Assembly (NCBI GenBank): GCA_963693365.1
Contig: CAVNZM010000017.1
Span: forward strand, 1,550,001-1,614,000
DNA from: Amoebidium appalachense
Taxonomy: Eukaryota; Ichthyosporea
Reading direction: 5' to 3'
Length of the DNA: 64,000 nucleotides
Shown: positions 1 to 52,877 of the stretch, piece after piece
How positions within the stretch are numbered: the first letter of the stretch is position 1
Layout of the letters: each line of letters opens with the position of its first letter
The notes under the pieces: model-generated
What the model was told of the DNA's origin: nothing
What the model saw: only the letters and a program-made list of their open reading frames with translations
The model's database searches: none
Made by a program: the position numbers and the translations under genes

Positions 1-130
1 GTACTAACATGCTCGTAACCTGTCCTGCAACCTCCCCACCACGCACACACACACGACACACACACGCACACACACACGGACACACGCATGCACAACGCGC
101 GCGCACACACATGCACACACACCCACACAC

Positions 131-239
<109 letters not shown>

Positions 240-295
240 AACACACACACTCTCTTTTCAATCTTCCCCTTCCTTTTTTTTTTTTTTGCTGGCAG

Positions 296-29989
<29,694 letters not shown>

Positions 29990-30021
29990 TGGAAATATCT
30001 GGGTTTTTTTTTTTGGTTTTT

Positions 30022-30052
<31 letters not shown>

Positions 30053-30145
30053 GGGGTTGATTTTTTTTTTTTGTTTGCTTGCTTGTTTGCTTTTCTTTCT
30101 TGGCGTCCCCCCCCCCCCCCCCCCCCCCCCCCTCCCCCCCCCCCC

Positions 30146-30194
<49 letters not shown>

Positions 30195-31269
30195 TTTAGC
30201 TTCATAGAGGTTATCGTGTTTCATGTGCTCTACCTATCCGCACAGGCAGAATGATAAAACTAGATAACTGCAGCAGAATACAATAATAACTAAACAGGCA
30301 TGGTTTGGTTCCTTAGTATCTATTTTCGCAAGTTCTACTTATTGTGAATTTCCACGGTTTTCGTTTATTTATTTTGAAACTATATGGTCTTCTAGTTTCT
30401 GAACCGAACCAACCCCGCGATCGTGCCACAACAGTTACCACCAACGTCATAAAAATATCTGTGTAAATGGCACGTTCGTTCCGTTTTTTCTTCTTTTTTC
30501 TTGTTTTTTTGGCTCCCGGTGTCAAGTTGAAGTTTACTTTATTAGGAGATTTGCTATAGATTTTACACGTGGGAAGTAAATTCACGAAACCCGTAAGGGT
30601 CATTGAACAGAACTAATAACTTATTTGCGGCATCAATCATTATTGGGTTTTTACCTTGTCTTTTCCTTTTTTTTTTTTTTTTTTTTTTTTTGCTCTTATC
30701 GGGCACTACATGTTGTATGCATCGCGTGCCTGTAAAATGATATGCGAGGAATTGTAAGATTGATAGTATGTGTGCTCGTGTCTAGATCGATGTGCATAGT
30801 GGCAACGTGTACATGTACAGACTATCGACATAATGGTTTATGTTATATAAATTAAGTCGAATAAGGCTGATTAATCAGTAAGGGCAAGAGGTTTTACGTA
30901 CGGATGATAGTAATTATAACAGTAGCTACGTAGGTCATGCTTCTTTAAGAAACGATAAATGTACATTAATTGATATTGTACCGAACTTTCTTATTGATTG
31001 AAGGGGCCTGCTAGATAATTATCGAACAAGGACATTGTATTTGTCGTAGGATCCCGCCATTCTGTAGCATGCTCCCTTAAAGGGACACAACAAGAATAAC
31101 AATAAATTAAAGGGAAGTCACCAGGTGTAGCATAACATCGTAATGTGTGGAATAAGATTCTCTTCCTGTCATCCACAAATCACCATTGAGTATGGCTGAC
31201 TGCACATGCTGCAGGAGTCATTAACAAGGCAGGCACGGAGAGATCTAGAGGGGGGGGAGAGGGGGGGGG

Positions 31270-31317
<48 letters not shown>

Positions 31318-31446
31318 AGGTCAGTGATGCATGTACCGTCACGGTACTCGTGGTTTACAGCGCTTCTCAGTTATCCTAAATTATTTATAAGGGCCTACCC
31401 TCTATCAGCTTCGAACTCGAAAGAATTTCCTTCTCCCCTCCCCCTC

Positions 31447-31478
<32 letters not shown>

Positions 31479-31602
31479 TACTCCTAGATCCTCCACCACC
31501 ACCACACACACACACACACAAAAAAAGGAATTTAAAAAATCCAATCTAATCTATAAGCGAGCCGATTCGGCCGAGTGGAATCGGATTCTCATTCATCAGC
31601 CT

Positions 31603-31633
<31 letters not shown>

Positions 31634-31645
31634 ACACACACACGT

Positions 31646-31690
<45 letters not shown>

Positions 31691-32134
31691 TACACACACA
31701 CACACACACGCACGCACGCACACACACACACACACACACACACCACCACCACCACCACCACCACGGTGACCACCACCACACACAAACACATCCAGCCATC
31801 TACCTACCCAACCCTACACACCGATGACAAAAAAGAAAAAAGAACGAAAACCAGCAAGAAAGTAGAAAAAAAGAAAGGGAGTACACTGAAGAAATTAAAA
31901 AGGAGAAGAGGAAAAGATTAAAACCAAAACCAATTTGAATAAAGACTCAAAACGTTTTATGCCCGAATATGCGGGGACTATGAAATGAAAGGTACATAAG
32001 AAGGCACCTTTTCTGCAGCTCGAGGCTTGAAAAATCAACTAGAAACAGAATGCCTGAAACACTGACAGAATTTTTGAAACGGTGTCCTTGAAATTGAAAT
32101 GACATTTGCTGCCAAAGACGTCATATAAAGTCAG
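29990..32134. other. Spacer between myosin V and MEPCE
   Basis: Myosin 3' UTR and MEPCE promoter must lie here. It holds T/G/C/A homopolymers (30005-30195), about 1 kb of unique-looking AT-rich DNA, an AATAAA at 31101-31106 that could serve as a distal poly(A) signal, a G-run block (31250-31315), and CCA/CA repeats (31450-31790). No ORF convincing as protein. Confidence 0.7.
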
Positions 32135-32432
32135 ATGAAAAAGCAAGACGTCATCGCCAATGACCGGCACATATCAAGGCCACCCAAGATGACAGATCAA
32201 GAAAACAGACGTCACAGTGCACCGGTGGACTGTGCACCTTGTGATTTTGGAAGGAGGAATTCTCAAAAAAGTAATCGAAACAGCAAGGAAACTTACATCA
32301 ACATGGGGAAAAAGAAAGGAGCTAATAGAAAGGCCCAACACGTTCGCTTTAGCGACGCAAGCGGCAGTGAAAGCGAAACCAACGATCAAGGCACAAGTTC
32401 ACACTTGAAAAGAAGACAACACGTAGAGGAAG

Positions 32433-41076
<8,644 letters not shown>

Positions 41077-41125
41077 AAACGACGATTGCCCTCCGCGGCA
41101 GTAACAGAAGGGTGTGTGTGTGTGT

Positions 41126-41189
<64 letters not shown>

Positions 41190-41505
41190 TGGTGGTGGTG
41201 GTTTTTCTTTCTTTCTTTCTTTTTTTTTTTTTTTTTGGGGGGGGGGGGGGAACAACAGCAAGTTGAGGGAGGAGGAGATGGGGGGTAGGTTTGCATGTAT
41301 TGCCCAAAAACGACGAATGGCTGTTTAAAATAGCTTGTCATTACAGATTTTGCACAAGCATATATCATGATGAATGGACGGCTAGTAGCCTTGACTTGTG
41401 ATAAAACACACACACGTATACGTATGGACGGTAGGCCAACTCGCTCTATAGCTATTGCATCACATGTGTACACCGATTACACGTTCAGTCGTTTTTCGCT
41501 TGCCC

Positions 41506-41537
<32 letters not shown>

Positions 41538-42072
41538 ACACACACACACCTACAACACACACACACACACACTCAGTCGTCTCCCTCTTTGTGGTTACAG
41601 CCAGGGGAGGGTGCTAAATCGTCGGGCGGCCGGGGGGGAGGGGGGGGGGGGGGGGGGGTTATATTGATCGTTGACTGTATTTAGGAACACTGATTAGAAA
41701 TGCCTGGGGCTTACCATATACGAAGGACTCGTGTAGCTGTGTGTGATTAGGCAGAAGGCTTGATTGATTATTCGGATTCATTCAGATTCAATTTGGTTGC
41801 GATTTGATTGTTTCAGTAGAATGAGAAAAATGTGAGCCTAGCGTGCTAACATAAAACACCCGGGCCGCGGGTGTGTGTGCTTGCTTTACTTCATGTATTA
41901 ATGTTGGATATACGACTACATTTTCAGTAAGCTTCCTGTATGGAAGAAAGATTGCATTTTGAATGTTTTGGGTCATAAAGTATAGAAACTAATATCAAAA
42001 ATGAAAATCATCGAAAGTTCATGTAAACACGATCCTATGGGTGGTTTACGAGCTCACTTATGATGTGATTGT

Positions 42073-42125
<53 letters not shown>

Positions 42126-42384
42126 CACGCACGTGTCGGGCGCGGTTGGGTGTGTATACCGTCTATGTGTGTACATGTGTGTGTGTGTGTCTTTAAATTT
42201 ACCTGTGTGATCATATGTGTTTGTGCGTGCTATCGTGACGCATTTGGTGTGTGTGTGGGCGTGTACGTGTGTGTACGTGTGTGTGTGTGTGTGTGTGTGT
42301 ACATAATGTGTGTGTGTAGACACTAAATCATGTGTGTGTGTGAGTGCGAGTATACCGTGGGACTCTTCGAATGTGAGTGCATAT

Positions 42385-42431
<47 letters not shown>

Positions 42432-44884
42432 GTGTGTGAATGTGTGTGTGTGTGTGTCCCGCGGGCCCAAGAAATGGCTAGTATATATATATGCATTAGA
42501 GACGTGCATGACACGTAGGGGCTCCCTATCGTAAAAACGATTTTTTTGAATTTCGTGTCCCACATATGCACTTGATGTCTGACATCATGTATCGACAAAA
42601 AAGACAGTGTCACTCCATGATTCATGCCAGTTTGCCCGCGGCCGAACTTCGCAGTTTCGTCACAACGCGTGGGCTGTGTAGGCACGGGTGGCCTGATGTC
42701 TATCCGACTTCGTTTGCTCGAAGTTCCTTCCATGGAACCGTTGCCAGGCCCTCTATACCGGAACGCACACGTGCAGGAGTGGAAAAAGAGCACATATTTG
42801 TTCACTATATACGTATTTATATATATGTATCAGAGGTAATAATTCGGCGTGCCCACATATAACAATAACTACTGTAGACGCCATAAAAGCAATGTGTTCA
42901 AAAATCGCCGTCCCCAGTTGAATCAGTAGTACATTATGGGAAAGCCATCATCATGATCGCGTAGTGTTATGGTGAGCGCGGAACCAATAGGAAGGGGCTT
43001 GCTTTCCCGGATAAGGAGTCCCCAAATACCTACCTATATTAGGCTTTCGAAGATCTGGCCCTGTAAGCGCCACGTTGGCATACGATTTTCTTATTTAACT
43101 ACCAAGAATAAAGTATCTTAGATTGATTGGGTCAAAAATTAAATGAGAAGTGCTTCTATAGAAACCTCGATTGTAATGTAATTGACGCTTACACGTAATT
43201 GACGCTTACACGCACGGAAAGCTAAGAAATCTCAATGGGTTTAAGGGGGAACAGGCCGGGTAACGTTACCGAAATTTACTTTATGATCACATGTACATTG
43301 TCAGTTGCCAAATTTTTTATCCATGTAGCACGTGCTGTGCAGTAGAACAAAGCTAATGGCGAATTATCACTATTTCAACAGCATTTTTATTATAGTTGTT
43401 AAAAGGAAAACGTGCAATATATGTCCGTAGTAGAACATAGATCCGAAGAATCGATTATCCATGATTTGGAAATTTTTGAAAAATGCCTTTTGACATGAAC
43501 GACACCCTCACGCTTAGAGAGTATAGGGAGTGGTCTATTCCGAACCAGATGGAACCCGATAATTTTCTTGGTCAATCATTTCGCAGCAGTATCAGTTATT
43601 TGTACCAATAGGAAACGCTAACGCCGCTTATTCAGCCCAGATGCATCGTCCCGGATTCATTGGCCTGTTCCACTTATTGAAACGAATGTTCTTTACGCTA
43701 TATACAAATTATTCCTTTAGGTCATATGATATATGTATGTTAATATAGATTGTTACACAATTAGTAGACATTTTAATTGCAGGGGCTTGAAAAGGACACA
43801 GTCCATTAGGCTACGTAAGTCACCGGGCTCAGGCATGAGCCACAGCAGTGATCTCCACCTACCCTGGAATTGAAAGCTCCTAAAGTATCCAAAGATGAGA
43901 CATTAAACCCCCCTTGTATAAAGCTAGGTCCTCTATAGGCTCCCCCCTTTACACTGAAGCTCAAAATGACGGAGATTCATTTTTACTTTCCAGATTTGTG
44001 ATCAACCCCTCATTCACCGACACGTGGCGGGCGGTGACTGATGTTTTCCTTGTGCCATACGCACGCGTTTATGCTTATCGTCTCTTCAAACTTGAACTAC
44101 ATACGCATTGCATGTTTTATGTTTTCAGAGAAGAGACATAGGGACAACACATCACAAGTTTCTTTTTCGATAGGTAATACATGTACTGATTGCTTGTATC
44201 TTGTGATTTGACCCAACGTGATAACAAAACTTGACCCAAACGAGAGCGCTTCTTTTTTTTTTTTTCTCTGTTCAGGATCGAAAACACACACTCAATCCCT
44301 GTCTGTATAGAAGATATTGCGGATTTCTTCACGTAGAAGGGGGTGTATTCTCACATAGATTTTTCAAACCAAATCCAAAGTGAAGGCCTCACTTATTGTT
44401 GATGCCATTTACATTCAATGTAGTGAATAGGTACGCGAGGCCCTAACGTCTAAATTCTTGGTGGAAAAAGTAATACACCAGAACATTGAACGAACTCGAG
44501 AAGTAACCCTTGGAGTATTTTTCATACAGTTTTTTTCATGCACCGTTCCGAACTTTAGGGGTTGTTCGAAACTACACGACTGTGATTACACAATAATTGC
44601 AACAGTTGCCACACCTGTCAGTTTAATTTTTGCCGTTGTAGAACATAAATTTTTCTTTTTTTTTTCGTTTCAGTTTCTTGTGACACAGCTTTTCTACGTT
44701 TACACTTCTGTCGAAAATTGACGAGAAATCGCACGGATAGCAACAAGAGTGACTTCGTTTTGTGACGGAACCTGACAGAAGTGGAATAGATTTGACGTCT
44801 GTGTTTTATTTCTCAGAGAAAGCATCACAACACACTCTTTAATCAAATTCAAAACCAAATATACCTTTTCTTCCTTCATTGTAG
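41077..44884. other. Spacer between MEPCE and the RhoGAP gene
   Basis: GT arrays at 41111-41187, 42069-42120 and 42387-42460 flank otherwise unique sequence. AATAAA at 43107-43112 is a candidate poly(A) signal. A short tandem (AATTGACGCTTACACG twice) lies at 43179-43214. The 5' exon(s) of the RhoGAP gene are probably here but were not identified; TTTCCAG at about 43994 is one acceptor-like site. No other gene recognised. Confidence 0.65.
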
Positions 44885-45074
44885 TTCGGCATGCCCACTT
44901 CTTAAGGAAAGGAAGGTTTCTGTTTCTGGTGCACCAAGGCACCAAGTTGTTGATTCAGGTTCTTCTGCTTTGGAGCTTTCGTTTATCGACTTGTGCGCAC
45001 CGACGATTACTGGCGAAGAAAGGACTGTTTGGAGGTATGGAGTGATGTTGGCTCAGTGTCTGTAGGCACGTGCC

Positions 45075-45108
<34 letters not shown>

Positions 45109-46019
45109 CGTGTGTTTGTTTTGTGTGTGTGTGTGTGTGTTACACGTGTTCTTGGTTCTACTGTGTGTGTGCACATGCCCAACTTGCCTACGGTGCCTGT
45201 TGGTGCTTGCAAAGCGCAAACACCCACGCGTGTGTGAATGTGCTTGCATGTGCATGTCTGTGTCTGCCACATGTCTGCGGGTGCATATACCTCTGCAGTG
45301 TAAGATTTCCTTGCTGTGTGCTTGTGTGCGCATGCGCTGTGACATTCATCACTCACCACGCTGATAAACATGAGCACACATGCAGGTACAGATGTGCATG
45401 CAAGCACACATGTTTGCACGTCAAATGCATGTGCTTATGTTATGATAAGCACAACATCCGCACACGCACACACATGCAGACACTTACAGCACACATGCAC
45501 GCAAACGTATGATTATGATGCATTTTATAACAGTCGGGCTTCAGGTGGGTGGAAGTGGTTACTTTTTGTGTGTGGATAGGGGGGGGGGGGGGGGGGGGGG
45601 ATGGATGCTTAAATACAGAAGAAGACTTTGAGATAGAGAGAAAGAGCGCGCGCAAAAGAGGAGAAAATTTCTAGCCCTTCCCTTTCTGATCATTTGACAC
45701 TTACCGTAACCATTATATTTAACCCATCTCTCTCTCTCTATCTCTCTCTCTTTCTTTTTTTCTTTGTTTTCTTTCGTTCTTTTTTCTTTTTCTTTCTTTC
45801 TTTTTTTTTTTTTTGTGCAGAATGACGGGTGGACGTTTTGGCACAATGGGACGGACCAAGGTGCGGCCAAACAAACTTGCCGATGCATCCGTCAGCTTGT
45901 TGAGTAATTTGCCAGACCAGGAAAATGCCACAAAAGTATAGAGCCCCCCCCCCCCCCCCCCCCGTGCACCCCGCACCCCACCCTCCAACAGCAATACCCC
46001 CTCCCCCCCCCCTCCCCCC

Positions 46020-46052
<33 letters not shown>

Positions 46053-46164
46053 ACACTCACACACTCCATTTGTGTTTTTTTGTCTGCTAGCCTTCTCGTC
46101 TCAGTTCAAGACGAGTAAACCACCCACGTTTCCGAACAAGCAGTATTTTTGTTGTTTGGTGGGT

Positions 46165-46195
<31 letters not shown>

Positions 46196-46288
46196 TCTGT
46201 CTCAAGACAGTGGTGAAACAATCTGTACTTGGGCGCTGTGCTGTGTTTTTAAGAGTAGGTATACTCTGGGCTGTCTAATATTATCATA

Positions 46289-46324
<36 letters not shown>

Positions 46325-46457
46325 CTTTTCTTTCTTCTTCTTTTTTTTTGGCCCCCTGAGTGGTGCATTTCCATCTCCAGTATTTGTATCTCATTCTGTG
46401 TGACACAAATATGCTAACACGAATGCATCTCCCCTTTTAACGAAAACACACACACAT

Positions 46458-46494
<37 letters not shown>

Positions 46495-47023
46495 CACCGT
46501 GCAGACCAAGGGGGTGCAGGGGGCCAACACATCTGTTCAACAACTCGACGTTTCTGGATATCTCCTCGGTGTCCCTCTCGGTACGTGCACACACACACAC
46601 CAACATTCACATTCACATTCACACACACATACACAAACACACAAACACACAAACACATACACATACACATGCTGTATACAAGTTATTGTCTAGAAAACAT
46701 AAACGTGACTCACAAATGTGCATGCACATATTTTCAAGTTTGTGAAATACTGAATTGGCAAATAACAAAATGCTGCCATATCTAGACGACAAAAAACACA
46801 TATACCCCTAGAAATCTACACACGTGTTTTCTCGTCCGTGTTCCCGTGCACGAGTGGTTAAGGAAACGAAACTTCTTTTGTTTAGGCACAGAACACCCTT
46901 AAGCGTTCTTTTTAAGCATAGTCTGGATTGCATATTTGATTGGTGTATGGTTCGTGCTACCTTTTGGCCTCCGACGTCCCGCCATCTAATGCATACATCC
47001 AACTCCCTCTCCGCCCCTTCCAA

Positions 47024-47071
<48 letters not shown>

Positions 47072-49391
47072 TTGCTGTGCAGAGAACAAATCCAACCGGG
47101 CACGTCCCAAGACTAGTCATCACATGGTAACCCTCCCCCCCCCCCCCCCCCCCCCCGCCCTTGTGTTTCGAAAAGTAAAGTAAAGCAGAAAGACGGTAAA
47201 ATCTTCCCCTTTAACACTCTGTAGACGTAGCCGTAACAAGCCAGCAAGTATACACGTCTTACCGGGAAGAAAATTTTTTCAAGCACTGACAGTACACCCC
47301 TTTCCCCAAAAACGCACACGAACACACACACACACACACACACAGTGTGGATTTTCTCAACCGACACGGGCTTGAGACAGAGGGGCTTTTCAGAGTGCCA
47401 GGATCAAATCGCGCAGTCAACCAGGTTTGCCCCCCCCCCCCCCCCCCCCCCCCCAATTTTCCTCCCACAAACACACACGCATGCACACTCATACTCACAC
47501 TCTCACGCACGCACAAAAGGAAGTAGGATGGAGCGAGGAGAAGGAGTGGAAGAAAGTGTTTGTGCACGCACAAAAACGTATAGTCGAGCTTTCGTGCAGT
47601 GCGGGAGGGTCTAAGGCGTACCCTAGCTATTTGGTTGTGAGCAGAACTAAACTGTCACGTTCAACCAAGCTGCATAAACGTCCAAGCCTATGCAGACTCG
47701 TCGCCCACGCTCGTGCGCACGCACACACACACAACCACGAAGCACGTGCACTTAGGCACACACACTCATACACACACACACACACACACGTCAATCTACT
47801 TTTACTTGTATTACCCACACTCTTTTTTCTTCTCCTAACCACTGTTTGGACTTTCATGCACACAGTACCTGGTGGACTTTGAAACGGCAGCGTGTGAGTC
47901 AGCCGGTGAGGAAGACCCAGACCATAAACTTAAAACCGACACACACAGCAGACGGACGAGAATGATTGGTGCGCGCAGCTTATTCGAGGTAAGTAAAATT
48001 TAGTAATACTGGGCATGAGACATTGTGTGTCGAGCATTTGGAGACATACACATGCACGTGCACACATGCATAACTCACACATGTGCATACGCACACACAA
48101 ACACACGGACATGCATACACATGTGTGCGCATGCACACACATACACACACCACATGCCATAGACACTCCGAAATGTGTGCGTGCAGACGGACACACACAT
48201 GGAGACACGCACGAGCATTAGCAGACACGCACGAAGAAACAAGCAAACACAGTTTTTGACACGCATGGCAAATACACGCATGCACACACATGCGAAAGTG
48301 CACCAGAAGCCCATCCCCACGTCCACATGAACATGCAGTTGAGACACCTGCCACACACACACACACACACACACACAGATGCACACGTTTCCCTACATTC
48401 TCTCCCCCATTATCCTCTCATACACGAGCATGTTTTTCACACCAGAGCAAAAAGCAAAAGAATTCAGTAGTAGCAAGGTAATGAAAGAAAGGTCTGGGGC
48501 ATGCAACAGCCATATTTGGGCATACCAACCACCATATTTAGGCATATGGCTCACCGTGCAGCCCTATTATCTAAAGCAATGGACAGTTCTTGCGCACGCA
48601 ACTACTACATTTGGGCAAAGAACTACCATATTTGGGCACATGGCTCACATGATTGTCCAATCAGGACGCAGATGGGCAGCCCACAGCCGACGTGCACGAT
48701 GTGGCCAGTGTTCTCCTCAAATACCTGCGCATGCTGCCTGAGGTAATTTTGAAAAAGTTTTTGATTATAAGTTAGCATTATAATTTAGCAAGAGGATAGA
48801 TAGGAAATGGAAAAACGCTAGCAGCTAAAATGCTACGATCAAGGGTTTGGGGGGGGGGGGGGGGGGGGGGGGGGGGAGGAAAGACTTCTAAAACAAGGGA
48901 ATTTGAAAGAGTTACAGGGTCACTCCTTCCCCCTCCCCCAACACACACAGTGTACACGCAGACATGCACGCACACACACACACAACATACACACACAGGT
49001 GACGACCGCACACCCCACTTAGCAACAACACCGATTTTCTTTGCACCCCCGTCACCCCTAAGCAGCGTGAAAATCAGGCAGTGAAAAGATAGAAAGGCTA
49101 TTGGGCTAAAGGTGTTTGTCTCACGAAGGGATCAACCAATAAGAAGCCAGAGAACATATTTGCTGACATGCCGCACATTCCACAGGGTCTACTAACCAAT
49201 CAGATGCTTGTGTTTTTCAAGCGTCTCGCCAAAACTGTCGTCACCCAATCAGCAGGCTTCTCCCGTATGAACATGACAAAGGGCCAAGTATGCGCAGCAC
49301 AATGTATGCTACCCTCCTCCCTCCTTCCCCCCTCTCCGCGGCCCAACACACACACGCATACATGCATACACGCACATGCACATGCACATGC

Positions 49392-49434
<43 letters not shown>

Positions 49435-50350
49435 AAACGGTAAGCTTCTAGCTATAACGTTGAAAGATTATAACGTTAATATTTAAACGTTAGAAACATT
49501 TTTTAACGTCAAAAGATTTTTTCCCTACGCTTTTGCAGCTCCTTGCCCACCTGCCACCATCCCACAACCCTTCCCCTCTCCTGCCAATGTTCCCTGTAAA
49601 CATAAACTTTAAACTTAAATTTAACACTAATTTTTAACCTTCAGCGCTATTGCGGCTGCTACCCGCGTGTCACCGTGAGACGCTGCATCTATTAATAGCG
49701 CTGCTGGCCAACATATGCAGCAACTCCTACATCAACTCCATGACGTCATCAAACCTCGCAATATGGTATTGCCACATACTCCCCCCCCCCCTCCCCCCCC
49801 CCCCCCCTCCCCCTCCCCCCCCCCCCCTCCCCCCCCCCCCCCCCCCCCCCCCCCAGGCTCCCCTGACAAAGTACGGGCCCTATTTTTCCCCCTTATTTTG
49901 TTTCCCCCCCCCCCCCCCCCCCCCCCCCCCCACCACCACCACCACACACACACACACACACACACCTCTACCCTTGTATTTGACCTACCCATGGGCTCTA
50001 CAATTCCGTACAGCACTCTAACCTTCAACCTCCCCCCCCTCCCCACCACCCCCCACACCATCACACCCAACTTCTTCTTCTTTTCTTTTCTTTTCTTTCT
50101 TTCTTTTCTTCTTCTCTCTTACAACAACAGTGTTGGAAGGACGCTTGCAGGGGACGACCCATCAATCGTTCACGTTCTAGTCGACAACTACACTGAAGTG
50201 TTTGGGTCCATGGTGGATTCGGGCACTCCCCCCGCAGCAAAGAATGCATCGTGCATGAGTATGGATGACAGGGCACTCGTGGTCGCTGCACTGACGAGCT
50301 TCAACGAGGAGAGGGAGCAGGAGGAAGTGGTACCGCCGTTGGAGAGGTAC

Positions 50351-50381
<31 letters not shown>

Positions 50382-51422
50382 GGGGGGGGGGTCTGTGTGT
50401 GGGATGGGGGGGGGGGGGGGTGAGATGGGGGCAGGAGAGGTGTGTGTGGGGAGAGGTGGGGTGGGCGGGTGTATGTGGTTTTTTCCCCTCCCCTTGGAGT
50501 GTGTGTAACTCCACAATCACACACACACATAAATACTGGACCTGCCTGCCCGCCCGTGGGCACACATGAACACACAAAAATTAACGCACAAACACACACA
50601 CACACACTGGCACGCACACACGACACACACACATCTACTTCCCCATCTACAACATACACACACACACACACAAGCACATATCTGCATGGCATTGCACGCC
50701 CATCACTGCCCATAATTCGACAGACAGAGTTCTGTGTGGTGCACACAATTGGCTAGATGCCACGCCTTTACTACCTACCAACAAGCATTTTGAATCGCCC
50801 AATGACTTTTTAACCAATCACATTTCCCTTTCACATCCAAGACCACTTACCTCATGACTTCTAACCAATCACATTTCCCCCTTTTAGGCGTAAGACCACC
50901 TTACACCACCCCATTGCAACCATGCTCGTCCGCAAGAAGTCCCAAGGGTTTTCTGGCCTTGAAACCGTACAGAAGCAACAACGGTAAGACAAACTTCCCG
51001 TATCCTGCAAAGTTTTTTTTTTGGTTTCGGCGGGGGGGGGCGGGGGGGGGGGGGGGGGGGGGGGGGGGGCTGTATTTCTTTGTGCTTCGTGGTGTTCGAA
51101 CCCCCCCCCCCCCCCCCCCCCCCGAGGGTTATGGTGAAAATATGATACATCTCGCAGATGTTGGTTACTTTCATATCTCCTATTGCATAGCATTACGTGT
51201 CCGGTGTCATGTACCGTGTTTCTCGACGTGTATGTGTCTGTGCGTGTGCAGTTGTGTGTGCCCGCGCACTTGCATGATATTTTTCATATGCGGGAATGTA
51301 TAACGTCGCCAGGTATATACAGAGTTGATTTATCCTATGCTAACCACACCCATCACCCCCCCTTTACCCCCCCCCCCCCCCCCCCCCCCCCCCCGCCCCC
51401 AACACACACACACACACACAAC

Positions 51423-51460
<38 letters not shown>

Positions 51461-51594
51461 GCGAGACTTCGTGGAACCTTGGTAGCATAGTGGGAACGGC
51501 AAGTACATGCACCACCTACTACCAACAAGGGGTACGCCCACGTGTTCACACACCCGCCCCGACACCCACCACAACACACAAGCAAAAGAAATAA
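44885..51594 (+). CDS. RhoGAP-domain protein (5' end unresolved)
   Basis: Predicted GTPase-activating protein for Rho-family GTPases. Exons with matching phases: 44885-45034, 45821-45935, 46505-46580, 47069-47126, 47346-47424, 47866-47988, 48665-48742, 49186-49303, 49645-49765, 50131-50346, 50888-50983, 51462-51594; about 453 residues. RhoGAP marks in order: YLLGVPLG; VPRLVITC; VDFLNRHGLETEGLFRVPGS with the catalytic arginine finger in LFRVPG; DVHDVASVLLKYLRMLPE; LLTNQMLVFFKRL; LPACHRETLHLLIALLANI; INSMTSSNLAICVG. About 80 residues precede and 110 follow the domain, with no other domain recognised. Exon 44885-45034 enters in phase 2, so at least one more upstream exon is expected unless the ATG at 45822 is the start. 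The last exon may instead splice at GTACGC (about 51534). Which ARHGAP subfamily is unclear. Confidence 0.85.
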
Positions 51595-52483
51595 GAAATA
51601 TACATTGAAGTTGTCGATATATATTGGGTGCATTGCAAGCACAATGTGTGGGGCAAGACGCTTTTTTCTTTACTGCCACGGTGTGTAACTTGTGTAATTT
51701 CCTTTTCAATAGTACCGGTATTTGGGTGGGTTGGGAATGATTTGGTCTCGAATAGACTGTAAAAATGGTGTAAATATTTCGGTATGTTTCATGTTGTTTC
51801 GATGGGTGCGTTTGTATATGTTTAATATTAGTTTGCTAGCCAGGGTTGGAGCTGTATGTATAGAAATCATTTAGATTGCAGTTAACCGCAAACGAACCAT
51901 GCCGAAAGGGGAAAGAAAGGCGAAAGAAAGGAGGAAAGAAGGAAAAAACACGGGCTTTAGAATGTAGGCACAGTTCATTTTGGGACCCCAGAAAAAGTTT
52001 GTTCACGTTTGGTTAACGATCTCCATATTCCCCCCTTTTTTCTTTTTTTTTTTTCTTGTTACCCACAAAACGCTATTGAATCACGAAGGGGAAAATGTCT
52101 TAGAGCATTGAGATGTAAAATTGTTTTTCGTACAGGCCTAAAAATATCTGGAAATACAAAACATGTATATGTAGAATTCATGCAGTCAAAATCTCTTCTT
52201 TTAAAAATTATCCTTCCCATTCTATTGGCTAGAGTTTTGAGTTTATTACTTTTTGATTCACGCATCTGCTTTTTCAATATGTTGTGGCTACGTTCTTGGT
52301 GATACCCATGTACACCCACACATACTCGCACAGAAATTACTAGAAGAAGAAAGAATTCGGCGGAACATCAGGAGTGTGTACATTTGGTCTGAGAGTGACC
52401 AATAAAGGATCATGTGCACGTGCTGTGCGGCAATCCACATCATGTGCACGTGCTGTGCGGCAATCCACAACAAGGTATATTCC

Positions 52484-52519
<36 letters not shown>
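51595..52519. other. Region downstream of the RhoGAP stop
   Basis: Unique-looking DNA with an AATAAA at 52401-52406. Two direct copies of CATGTGCACGTGCTGTGCGG follow at about 52411 and 52441, then a T-run that bounds the inverted repeat. No gene seen. Confidence 0.7.
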
Positions 52520-52525
<6 letters not shown>

Positions 52526-52877
52526 GTTTTTTGTTTGCCCGTTCATTCTGTGTTCGTTTTTGTCTTCTGCTTGTCCTTTTACTGTTCTTTTTTTCTTTCT
52601 TTCTTTCGGTTTCCTTCTTTTTTTTCCCCCTTCTCATTTCCTTTCTTACTTTCTCTCTCTCTTCCATTGTGTATTTCCTCTTTTAATGAAGAACATGTAG
52701 CGTGCATCGCGAGGAGTGCACACGCTCGTGCACACACACACACACACACACACCGTACACACACACCTGGAGTAAACATAGAAACACCCAAACCTGGCAT
52801 GGACAGTGTGTGTTTGGCAGTTTTGCTTTACGTACCACGATTATGGCAGTATTATCAATATATATAATGCGTTGTTT

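Noticed and set aside
31555-31595. A-box-like TTCGGCCGAGTGG suggesting a tRNA-Ser or SINE
   Set aside because: No B box or anticodon arm follows; C-run and CA repeats start within 50 nt.
43914-44141. 75-codon ORF with an acceptor-like TTTCCAG inside
   Set aside because: No family resemblance and no phase-compatible partner exon found.
45822-45935. ATG at 45822 as certain start of the RhoGAP protein
   Set aside because: Exon 44885-45034 is open, has good splice sites and joins in exact phase, so the ATG may be internal. Kept only as an alternative.
49520-49600. Possible extra RhoGAP exon (LLAHLPPSHNPSPL)
   Set aside because: 57 nt in phase 0 does not fit the neighbours. Extending the previous exon to GTATGC at 49304 restores phase without it.
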